From JBDHWG01 sp039810085 (GTDB lineage: Bacteria; Chloroflexota; Anaerolineae; Epilineales; JAHCIE01), in the NCBI GenBank assembly GCA_039810085.1, contig JBDHWG010000016.1, positions 62,001 through 126,000 of the forward strand: 64,000 nucleotides of DNA, read 5' to 3'. Position 1 is the stretch's first letter. Every line of letters starts with the position of its first letter. Under the pieces are notes generated by a model, which did no database searches, was not told where the DNA came from, and worked only from the letters and a program-made list of their open reading frames with translations. The position numbers were made by a program, and so were the translations under genes. Of this stretch, positions 15,739 to 23,847 are shown piece by piece.

Positions 15739-17133
15739 ATGACTTCTACCGAACACTTTGACGCCATCGTCATCGGCGCGGGCCAGGCCGGCGGCCCCCT
15801 CTCGACGGCGCTTGCCCGTACCGGCCGCAAGACGGTCCTCATCGAGCGCGAGCATGTCGGCGGCACGTGCATCAACGAGGGCTGCACGCCGACCAAGACC
15901 ATGGTCGCCAGCGCGAAGGTTGCCTACCTTGCGCGCCGCGCCGCCGACTACGGTGTCCACACGGGCGCGGTCAGCATCGACATGGGGCGCATCCGGCAGC
16001 GCAAGCGCGACATCGTGAATAGCTGGCGCGACAGCGGCCAGCGCCGCATCGAAGACACGCCGGGCGTCACGCTTGTGTTTGGCGAGGCCAGCTTCACGGG
16101 TCCCAAGACGCTGAGAGTCGCGCTCAACGACGGCGGCGCCCGCGATCTCACCGCCGACAGCATCTTCATCAACACCGGCGAGCGTCCTGCGCGCCCGTCG
16201 CTGCCCGGCCTCGACAGCGTCCCCTTTCTCACCTCCACCACCATCATGGAGCTTGACGTCGTTCCGCAACACCTGCTCGTGCTGGGCGGCGGCTACGTGG
16301 GCCTGGAGTTCGGGCAGATGTTCCGCCGCTTCGGGGCCGAGGTGAGCATCGTGCAGCGGGGGAAGCAACTGCTGGGGCGTGAGGACGACGACGTAGCCGA
16401 CGAGATCGCCAAGATTCTGCGCGAGGACGGCGTCGATGTCCTGCTGGAGACGAGCGCCGTCAGCGTCACGCGCGGCGACGACGGCCACATTCACCTCAAG
16501 GTCGGCGGCCCGAATAGGGAGCACACGCTGACCGGCTCGCACCTGCTGGTCGCGGCGGGGCGTGTGCCCAACACCGACACGCTGAACCTCTCAGCCGCTG
16601 GCATCGAGACCGACAATCGTGGGTATGTGCGCGTCAACGATAAGCTAGAGACGAACGCGCCGGGGGTGTATGCCCTGGGCGATGTCAAAGGCCCGCCGGC
16701 CTTCACCCACATCTCCTACGACGACTTTCGCATCATCCGCACGAACCTACTCGAAGGGGGGAACGCAACCATCACGGACCGTCTCGTGCCCTACACCGTG
16801 TTCATCGACCCGCAGCTCGGCCGCGTCGGCCTGAGCGAGAGCGACGCCCGACGGCAGGGCCGCGCCTACAAGGTCGCCAGGATGCCGATGAGCTGGGTCG
16901 CGCGGGCGTCAGAGGTCGATGAGACGCGCGGCTTCATGAAGGCCCTGGTCGATCCGGCGACGGGTCAGATTCTCGGCGCGGCCATTCTGGGCATCGAGGG
17001 CGGCGAGATCATGAGCATCCTGGAGGTGGCGATGCTGGGCAAGCTGCCCTACACCGTCCTGCGCGAGGCCATCTTCGCCCACCCGACGCTGGCCGAGTCC
17101 CTCAACAATCTGTTCAACAACTTCGTGGAATGA
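15739..17133 (+). CDS. Class I pyridine nucleotide-disulfide oxidoreductase (dihydrolipoamide dehydrogenase / mercuric reductase-like)
   Basis: 464 residues. It has an FAD-binding GAGQAGG and a redox-active disulfide in GGTCINEGCTPTK (C44 and C49). An NAD site LGGGYVGLEFGQ, the ALGDVKG FAD motif and a C-terminal dimerisation block with HPTLAES (the active-site base His) are also visible. The ribosome site GGGAGG lies before ATG 15739. In Lpd it would reoxidise the lipoyl arm of E2; the gene is divergent from the lacI operon and shares its operators, so it may be the E3 for the E2 at 86-1498. The CINEGC variant is also common in uncharacterised mercuric-reductase-like enzymes, so the E3 role is inferred. 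Confidence 0.85.
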   Translation: MTSTEHFDAIVIGAGQAGGPLSTALARTGRKTVLIEREHVGGTCINEGCTPTKTMVASAKVAYLARRAADYGVHTGAVSIDMGRIRQRKRDIVNSWRDSGQRRIEDTPGVTLVFGEASFTGPKTLRVALNDGGARDLTADSIFINTGERPARPSLPGLDSVPFLTSTTIMELDVVPQHLLVLGGGYVGLEFGQMFRRFGAEVSIVQRGKQLLGREDDDVADEIAKILREDGVDVLLETSAVSVTRGDDGHIHLKVGGPNREHTLTGSHLLVAAGRVPNTDTLNLSAAGIETDNRGYVRVNDKLETNAPGVYALGDVKGPPAFTHISYDDFRIIRTNLLEGGNATITDRLVPYTVFIDPQLGRVGLSESDARRQGRAYKVARMPMSWVARASEVDETRGFMKALVDPATGQILGAAILGIEGGEIMSILEVAMLGKLPYTVLREAIFAHPTLAESLNNLFNNFVE

Positions 17134-17197
17134 AAACGGGCCTGAGAGCGGTTGCCGAGAGCGGCTCGGACGGACGTGTCACGGGGATGAGCGTGCA

Positions 17198-17932
17198 ATG
17201 GACGACACGGGAACCTTCGGTCAGTGGCTCAAGCGTCACCGCAAGGCCCTGGACCTCACCCAGGCCGACCTGGCCGACGCGGTCGGCTACTCCCTCTCCA
17301 CAATTCGCAAAGTCGAATCCGACGAGGAGCGCCCGTCGAAGGCGCTGGTGGACGGGCTCGCCGACACCCTGCGCATTCCCAACGCCGAGCGCCCCGCCTT
17401 CACGCGCTTCGCCCGCGACCTGGGCGCCGACACCACCGCCGTCGCGACGCTCCCGCTCCCATCCCTGCCCACCACCCCCGCCTCGAGCGGCGCTGTCGTC
17501 GTCGCGCCGCACTCGAACCTCCCTACACCGCCAACGCCTCTCATTGGCCACGAGACCGAGCGCGCCGCGCTGCTGCGGCTCCTCCGCGACCCGAACATCC
17601 GCCTACTGACCCTCACAGGGCCAGGCGGCACCGGCAAGACCCGCCTGGCGTTACAGATTAGCGCCGACCTCGTCGCCGACTTCGCCGACGGCGTCTTCCT
17701 CGTCAACCTCGCGCCCCTCACCGACGCCACCTGCGTCATCCCGGCCATCGCCCAGACCCTCGATGTCCGCGAGCAGGACGGCCGCCCGCTCATGGACAGC
17801 ATGCGGGACTACCTGCGCGAGAAGCGCCTGCTGCTCGTGCTGGATAACTTCGAGCAAGTCGTCGCGGCCGCCCTGGATGTCGCGCGGCTGCTGGCCGGCG
17901 CGCCGTTCCTCAAAATCCTGGTTACACCTTGA
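17198..17932 (+). pseudogene. Truncated XRE-type HTH / STAND NTPase regulator
   Basis: The 244-residue frame starts with an XRE helix-turn-helix (about 7-62, LKRHRKALDLTQADLADAVG). It continues into an AAA/STAND ATPase with Walker A GPGGTGKTRLAL and Walker B RLLLVLDNFEQV. It stops directly after LKILVTP, where intact relatives of 700-1100 residues continue through the rest of the NTPase and a repeat domain. The stop lies next to unrelated sequence carrying a dispersed hairpin. I read this as a gene cut by a deletion or insertion. A short functional HTH protein is possible but less likely. Confidence 0.75.
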
Positions 17933-17979
17933 TGCTGCGAAGCCGTCCTGCTAAGCGAAGTATCCCAGCCGGTTGGAAC

Positions 17980-18028
17980 CACGGAATACACGAAAAGGAG
18001 ATATCTGTCTTCTTCCGTGTATTCCGTG
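17980..18028. repeat. Inverted repeat between the truncated regulator and the next gene
   Basis: CACGGAATACACG (17980-17992) is the exact reverse complement of CGTGTATTCCGTG (18016-18028), with a 23-base A+T-rich loop. It lies about 50 bases after the abrupt end of the STAND gene and just after the convergent small gene, so it may terminate both. It looks like another dispersed repeat. Confidence 0.7.
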
Positions 18029-18037
18029 CTAGACCTC

Positions 18038-18298
18038 TTAAGCCATGTCGTCGACGAGGGGCGTGATCGTCTCGTGAACATACGGGTGCAGCGGGAACGA
18101 CGCCAGCACCTCGTCCAGCCCAGCCCGCGACGCCACCGCGAACACCTGCCACGACCGCGACTGGTCCGCCGCGACATACAGCTTTTCCCGCAACCCCTGG
18201 CCGTCCAGCTCCATCCCCCGCGCCGCCTCGGTCGGGATCAGCGCCAAAATCTCCGGCGTCGGCGGCTGATTCAACATGCTCTCCACCAGGAAACGCAT
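18038..18298 (-). CDS. Small muconolactone isomerase / YciI-like protein
   Basis: An 86-residue protein starting MRFLVESML and ending in a LHPYVHETITPLVDD block, with SWQVFAVASRAGLDEVLAS between. This is the layout of small ferredoxin-like dimeric domains of the muconolactone isomerase type. A strong AAGGAGGT ribosome site precedes ATG 18298. No aromatic-degradation genes are nearby, so the substrate is unknown. It is transcribed towards the truncated regulator. Confidence 0.65.
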   Translation of the reverse strand: MRFLVESMLNQPPTPEILALIPTEAARGMELDGQGLREKLYVAADQSRSWQVFAVASRAGLDEVLASFPLHPYVHETITPLVDDMA

Positions 18299-18375
18299 AC
18301 GACCTCCTTGCTTGTCTCTCCGATACGTTAATTAGCGTTACACCCACATTGTCTCGCAAGGAGGCGAAGCGTTAC

Positions 18376-19056
18376 AGGTCGCCCGACGGTCAACCGTCGG
18401 GCGACAAGATGCAAGCCCAAGGGGCTTCCCTAAGCCTCTCAGGCTTCCATCTCGTAGCCAGACGCTGGAAGCGTCTGGCGGTCCCCCGCCCAGCAGCCCA
18501 TCCTTCCCCCGCCGTCGCACCGCCCGACGATTCGCCGCGTCGGAACCCTTCCCCCATCGCCCATCCGCCCGACGGTCAACCGTCGGGCTACGAAATGCAA
18601 GCCCAAGGGGCTTCCCTAAGCCTCTCAGGCTTCCATCTCGTAGCCAGACGCTTCCAGCGTCTGGCGGTCACCCGTCGGGCGGTCGCACACCCACCTCGCC
18701 ATCCTTCCCCCGCCGTCGCACCGCCCGACGGTCAACCGCGTCGGACGCATTCGCCTGCCGTCGCACCGCCCGACGGTCAACCGTCGGGCGACAAGATGCA
18801 AGCCCAAGGGGCTTCCCCAAGCCTCTCAGACTTCCATCTCCTAGCCAGACGCTTCTAGCGTCGGGCGGTCACCCGCCCAGCAGCCCATCCTTCCCCCCCG
18901 TCGCACCGCCAGACGGTTCGCCGCGTCGGAACCCTTCGCCCATCGCGCATCCGCCCGACGGTCAACCGTCGGGCGACAAGATGCAAGCCCAAGGGGCTGC
19001 TCCCAGCCTCTCAGGCTTCCGTCTCGTAGCCAGGGGCTTCTAGCCCCTGGCGGTCC
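18376..19056. repeat. Hairpin repeat block A
   Basis: About 680 bases made of repeated stem-loops and no credible gene. Recurrent modules are GCCCGACGGT-CA-ACCGTCGGGC, AAGCCC-AAG-GGGCTT, AAGCCT-CTC-AGGCTT and CCAGACGCT-TCC-AGCGTCTGG. They occur in the same order at intervals of roughly 190 bases. One copy near 18459 has loop GGA instead of TCC, an inverted loop. Open frames crossing the block are artefacts of its lack of stop codons. Confidence 0.9.
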
Positions 19057-19065
19057 TGGCGGTCC

Positions 19066-19094
19066 TTGCCCCTACGTGCCACGTCTGTTATACT
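19066..19094 (+). promoter_or_regulatory. Promoter of the type III restriction gene
   Basis: TTGCCC (19066-19071) and TATACT (19089-19094) are separated by 17 bases. The start would fall near 19101, about 28 bases before ATG 19129. It lies immediately after repeat block A. Confidence 0.7.
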
Positions 19095-19128
19095 TGCGCG
19101 ACATTTGGACAATCGCCCGAGGAAAGCC

Positions 19129-22125
19129 ATGCGCCAGGTTGTGATTGAGAACCCCGTCCTCAATTCCCCTTACGAAGAACCTAAGCGACATTTCCGGTTT
19201 ACCGAGCAGGGCATCACCGACGAAATCGTCGATGCGCGCCGCGTCAGCTCCTATTTCGTCCCCATCCCCCAGCCAAAGAAGCGAGGCAAGCAGGCCGCGC
19301 TCCCACTCACGGAATGGACCGAGGACCGCCTGGAGGAGAACACATTCATCAACCAGGTGCGCGAGCGCGTCGCCCGCTGGCGGCAGAACGGCTATCGCGG
19401 CGTGACCGCGACGACGGCCTATCTCCTCGACTACTGGCGGCGGCCCGACCGCGAGCGCAGGCTCTTCTTCTGTCAGAGAGAGGCGATCGAGACCGCCATC
19501 TACATCACCGAGGTTGCCACCAAGGACAACGCCGCCTGGATCGAAAATGCCCTGCGCGCTGCCAACGACAGTTCCAACCCTGGCCTCTACCGCATCGCCT
19601 TCAAGATGGCGACCGGCAGCGGCAAGACCGTCGTCATGGCAATGCTCATGGCATGGCAAGCCCTCAACAAGCTCGCCAACACCCAGGATGCCCGCTTCTC
19701 CGATGCCTTTCTCATCGTCACGCCCGGCATCACCATCCGCGACCGTCTGCGCGTCCTCCTCCCAAGCGACCCCGACAACTACTACCGCAAGCTCGACGTC
19801 GTGCCGCCAGACATGATGGAGGCGCTGGGGCGAGCGCGGTTCGTCATCACCAACTTCCACGCGTTCAAGCCGCGCGAGCATACCCAGGCGGGCAAGCTCA
19901 CCAAGGCCATCCTCGACCAGGGCCAGGTCAGCCCGTTCACGGAGACACCGGACCAGATGGTGCGCCGCGTCTGCCGCGAACTCGGCAGCAAGAAGAATAT
20001 TGTCGTCCTGAACGACGAGGCCCACCACTGCTACCGCCGCAAGCCCGACGCCGACGCCGACCGCCTCAGCGGCGACGAGCGCCGCGAAGCCGAGCGGCGC
20101 GAAGAGGAGGCCCGCATCTGGATCTCTGGCCTCGAAGCGGTCAAGGCCAAGCTCGGCGTCAAGGTCATCTACGACCTGTCCGCGACGCCGTTCTTCCTAC
20201 GCGGCTCCGGCTATACCAAGCTCACTGCCGACGGCAAGCGCATCACCGAGGGTATCCTGTTCCCGTGGGTCGTGTCGGACTTCTCCCTCATCGACGCCAT
20301 CGAGAGCGGCATCGTCAAAGTCCCGCGCGTACCCGTCTCCGACGACTCCATGATCGGCGAGCAACCCACCTACCGCGACCTGTGGCTGCGCATCCGCGAT
20401 GGTCTCCCCAAGAAAGGTCGCGGTACGCAAGAGGTCAGCGGCGAGCCGAAGCTGCCTGCCGAGCTAGAGGGCGCGCTCCAGAGTCTCTACGGCAACTACG
20501 AGAAATACTACGCCGCCTGGGAGCGCAACACCGCCGCCCGCGCCGCCGGCCTCACCCCGCCGGTCTTCATCGTCGTGTGCAACAACACCAATGTCTCGAA
20601 GCTCGTCTTCCAGTACATCGCTGGCTGGGAAAAGCCCGTCGGCAACGGCAGCACGGCCCTTGTGCCGGGCCAGCTCAAGCTGTTCAGCAACGTCGTCGAC
20701 GGCCGCTGGCTGCCGCGCCCCAACACGATCCTGGTCGACAGTGAGGAGCTAGAGTCGGGCGAGAGCATGAGCGACGAGTTCAAGAAGCTCGCCGCGACCG
20801 AGATCGAGGAGTTCAAGGCCGACTATCGCCGCCGCTTCCCCGGCCGCGACGCCGACACGCTCACGGACGAGGACCTGCTGCGCGAGGTCATGAACACGGT
20901 CGGCAAGCCGGGCAAGCTGGGCGAAGGCGTGCGCTGCGTCGTCTCCGTCTCCATGCTCACCGAGGGCTGGGACGCCAACACTGTCACCCACATCCTGGGC
21001 ATCCGTGCCTTCGGCACCCAACTTCTGTGTGAGCAGGTCGTTGGCCGCGCCCTGCGCCGCATGAGCTACGCCATCGACAACGACGGCAAGTTCGCCCCGG
21101 AGTACGCCGAGGTCTACGGCGTCCCGTTCTCCTTCATCCCCAGCGAGGGCGCCGCCAAGATCACGAAGCCGCCCGCTCACTTCACCCGCGTCCACGCCCT
21201 CGACGACCGCATCGCTGCCGAGGTGACCTTCCCGCGTCTTCTGGGCTACCGCTATGATCTACCCGGCGAGCGCCTGGTTGCCGAGTTCACCTCAGCTTCG
21301 CGCTATGCCCTGTCCACCGCCGACCTACCGACGCGCACCGACATGAGCTCCATCATCGGCGAGAGCACCTACCATGACCTCTACGACCTCAAGCTCCGCC
21401 GCGAGCAGGAGATTGACTTCCACCTCGCCAAGCGCGTGCTGGAGACCTATTTCCGCGACGGCGAAGGCGCGATCCGCCCGTGGCTCTTCCCCCAGCTCCT
21501 GCCCATCGTGAACCGCTGGCGGCGGGAGTACGTCACGTGCAAGGACAACGCCTTCCCCCAGATGCTCCTCATCGTCGAGTTCGCCAACGACGCCGCCGGG
21601 CGCATCTACCAGGCCATCGTCCACGCCAACCACGGGCCAAAGACGCTCAAGCCCATCCTGCGCCCCTACGACACCCTTGGCTCGACCCGCTACGTGGACT
21701 TCGACACAGCGCGCGAGACCTATCTCACCAGCCCCGCCCTATGTCACATCTCCCACGTCGTGCTCGATAGCGGGTGGGAGGCCAAGATGGCCGAGAGCCT
21801 GGAGGAGATGCCTGAAGTCGCCGCCTACGTCAAGAACCAGGGCCTCGGCTTCACCATCCCCTACACCTTGAACGGCGAGGAGCGCAGCTACATCCCAGAC
21901 TTCATCGTCCGCGCCCACGACGGCGGCAACGACCCGCTGAACCTGATCGTCGAGGTCAGCGGCGAGAAGAAGAAGGACAAAGCGGCGAAGGTCGCGGCGG
22001 CCCGAGAGATGTGGGTCCCAGCCGTCAACAACCACGGCGGCTTCGGCCGCTGGGCATTCATCGAAATCTCCGACCCGTGGGACGCTAAGAACACCATCCG
22101 CGCCCTGCTGGCGGGCGGCCTGTAG
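19129..22125 (+). CDS. res: Type III restriction enzyme Res subunit (DEAH helicase-nuclease)
   Basis: 998 residues. The superfamily 2 helicase has Walker A MATGSGKTVVM (about 160-170), a DEAH box in VLNDEAHHCYRR, motif III YDLSATPFF and motif VI GIRAFGTQLLCEQVVGRALRR. The C-terminus holds a probable PD-(D/E)XK nuclease: YIPDFIVR followed by NLIVEVSGEKKK. Type III Res translocates or slides and cuts DNA together with Mod, whose gene lies 1.7 kb downstream. AGGAAAG precedes ATG 19129. The usual order is mod then res with direct contact; here res is first and a transposase gene plus a repeat block separate them. Confidence 0.92.
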   Translation: MRQVVIENPVLNSPYEEPKRHFRFTEQGITDEIVDARRVSSYFVPIPQPKKRGKQAALPLTEWTEDRLEENTFINQVRERVARWRQNGYRGVTATTAYLLDYWRRPDRERRLFFCQREAIETAIYITEVATKDNAAWIENALRAANDSSNPGLYRIAFKMATGSGKTVVMAMLMAWQALNKLANTQDARFSDAFLIVTPGITIRDRLRVLLPSDPDNYYRKLDVVPPDMMEALGRARFVITNFHAFKPREHTQAGKLTKAILDQGQVSPFTETPDQMVRRVCRELGSKKNIVVLNDEAHHCYRRKPDADADRLSGDERREAERREEEARIWISGLEAVKAKLGVKVIYDLSATPFFLRGSGYTKLTADGKRITEGILFPWVVSDFSLIDAIESGIVKVPRVPVSDDSMIGEQPTYRDLWLRIRDGLPKKGRGTQEVSGEPKLPAELEGALQSLYGNYEKYYAAWERNTAARAAGLTPPVFIVVCNNTNVSKLVFQYIAGWEKPVGNGSTALVPGQLKLFSNVVDGRWLPRPNTILVDSEELESGESMSDEFKKLAATEIEEFKADYRRRFPGRDADTLTDEDLLREVMNTVGKPGKLGEGVRCVVSVSMLTEGWDANTVTHILGIRAFGTQLLCEQVVGRALRRMSYAIDNDGKFAPEYAEVYGVPFSFIPSEGAAKITKPPAHFTRVHALDDRIAAEVTFPRLLGYRYDLPGERLVAEFTSASRYALSTADLPTRTDMSSIIGESTYHDLYDLKLRREQEIDFHLAKRVLETYFRDGEGAIRPWLFPQLLPIVNRWRREYVTCKDNAFPQMLLIVEFANDAAGRIYQAIVHANHGPKTLKPILRPYDTLGSTRYVDFDTARETYLTSPALCHISHVVLDSGWEAKMAESLEEMPEVAAYVKNQGLGFTIPYTLNGEERSYIPDFIVRAHDGGNDPLNLIVEVSGEKKKDKAAKVAAAREMWVPAVNNHGGFGRWAFIEISDPWDAKNTIRALLAGGL

Positions 22126-22155
22126 CCGTTCACGTCACCGATACAGAGGCTGATC

Positions 22156-22578
22156 ATGCCCTACTGGCAGCTGTACTATCATCTCATCTGGGCGACGAAG
22201 GAGCGCGCGCCGCTCATCACGCCGGCGTTCGAGCCGAAGCTGTGGGACTATCTGCGCGGCAAGGGGCTTGACCTCGGCGGTAAAGTGCATGCCGTCGGCG
22301 GCATTGCGGACCACGTCCACGTGGCCGTATCCATCCCGCCGCGCATCGCCGTCGCCACCTATGTCGGGCAACTCAAGGGCGCTAGCACGCACTGGATGAA
22401 CCATATCGCGGGCTACCCTGCGTCGTTTGACTGGCAAGACGGCTACGGCGCATTCTCGTTCAGCAAGCGCTCGCTGCCCCAGGTCGTCCGCTATGTGCTT
22501 CACCAGCACGAACACCACTGTAAGGGGGAGTTGATTGAGGAGATGGAACGCATTGAGGTGGAGAACTATGGGCCTTGA
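22156..22578 (+). CDS. IS200/IS605-type Y1 transposase, probably a REP-associated RAYT
   Basis: 140 residues, full length for TnpA/RAYT. The HUH metal motif is in IADHVHVAV and the catalytic tyrosine is in VRYVLHQHEHH. The N-terminal YHLIWATKERAPLI matches the family. Such enzymes cut single-stranded hairpins. Repeat block B begins about 10 bases after its stop, and similar hairpin arrays lie 3 kb to the left and 5 kb to the right. There is no TnpB and no obvious IS ends. The domestic RAYT reading is inferred from this adjacency. Confidence 0.85.
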   Translation: MPYWQLYYHLIWATKERAPLITPAFEPKLWDYLRGKGLDLGGKVHAVGGIADHVHVAVSIPPRIAVATYVGQLKGASTHWMNHIAGYPASFDWQDGYGAFSFSKRSLPQVVRYVLHQHEHHCKGELIEEMERIEVENYGP

Positions 22579-22587
22579 GTTCGCCTG

Positions 22588-23815
22588 CCGCCCATCCGCC
22601 CGACGGGCCGCTGCGTCGGAACCGTTCCCCCACCGCGCATCCGCCCGACGGTCAACCGTCGGGCTACGACATGCAAGCCCAAGGGGCTTCCCTAAGCCTC
22701 TCAGGCTTCCATCTCCTAGCCAGACGCTTCCAGCGTCGGGCGGTCACCCGCCCGGCGGTTGCACGCCCCACGGTCGCACACCCACCTCGCCATCCTTCCC
22801 CCGCCGTCGCACCGCCCGACGTTCCGCCGCGTCGGACGCATTCGCCTGCCGCCCATCCGCCCGACGGTCAACCGTCGGGCTACGAAACGCAAGCCCAAGG
22901 GGCTTCCCTAAGCCTCTCAGGCTTCCATCTTGTAGCCAGACGCTTCCAGCGTCTGGCGGTCACGCGTCCGGCGGTTGCACGCCCCACGGTCGCACACCCA
23001 CCTCGCCATCCTTCCCCCGCCGTGGACCCGCCCGACGATTCGCCGCGTCGGACGCATTCGCCTGCCGCCCATCCGCCCGACGGTCAACCGTCGGGCTACG
23101 ACATGCAAGCCCAAGGGGCTTCCCCAAGCCTCTCAGGCTTCCATCTTGTAGCCAGACGCTTCCAGCGTCGGGCGGTCACCCGTCCGGCGGTTGCACGCCC
23201 CACGGTCGCACACCCACCTCGCCATCCTTCCCCCGCCGTCGCACCGCCCGACGGTCAACCGTCGGGCTACGACATGCAAGCCCAAGGGGCTTCCCTAAGC
23301 CTCTCAGGCTTCCATCTTGTAGCCAGACGCTTCCAGCGTCTGGCGGTCACGCGTCCGGCGGTTGCACGCCCCACGGTCGCACACCCACCTCGCCATCCTT
23401 CCCCCGCCGTGGACCCGCCCGACGATTCGCCGCGTCGGACGCATTCGCCTGCCGCCCATCCGCCCGACGGTCAACCGTCGGGCTACGACATGCAAGCCCA
23501 AGGGGCTTCCCCAAGCCTCTCAGGCTTCCATCTCGTAGCCAGACGCTTCCAGCGTCGGGCGGTCACCCGTCCGGCGGTTGCACGCCCAGCATCCGATCCT
23601 TCCCCCGCCGTCGCACCGCCCGACGGTCAACCGTCGGGCCACGACATGCAAGCCCAAGGGGCTTCCCTAAGCCTCTCAGGCTTCCATCTTGTAGCCAGAC
23701 GCTTCCAGCGTCGGGCGGTCACCCGTCGGGCGGTCACCCGTCGGGCGGTCACCCGTCGGGCGGTCACGCGTCGGGCGGTCACCTGCCGGGCGGTCACCTG
23801 CCGACGCCCAATGTC
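22588..23815. repeat. Hairpin repeat block B
   Basis: Six units start with the GCCCGACGGT-CA-ACCGTCGGGC stem at 22643, 22859, 23075, 23246, 23462 and 23618, giving steps of 216, 216, 171, 216 and 156 bases. Each carries the same four stem-loop modules as block A. The right end (about 23722-23805) degenerates into a 15-base tandem repeat containing CGGTCACCCGTCGGG. The long frames here (about 430 codons) encode only repeat and are rejected as genes. Confidence 0.92.
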
Positions 23816-23847
23816 CGCCCCTGGAGATCCTAGAAAGAAGCTGCTAC

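Noticed and set aside
22156..22578. Complete IS200/IS605 insertion sequence
   Set aside because: No TnpB, no clear left and right ends or TTAC-type target; more like a domesticated RAYT.
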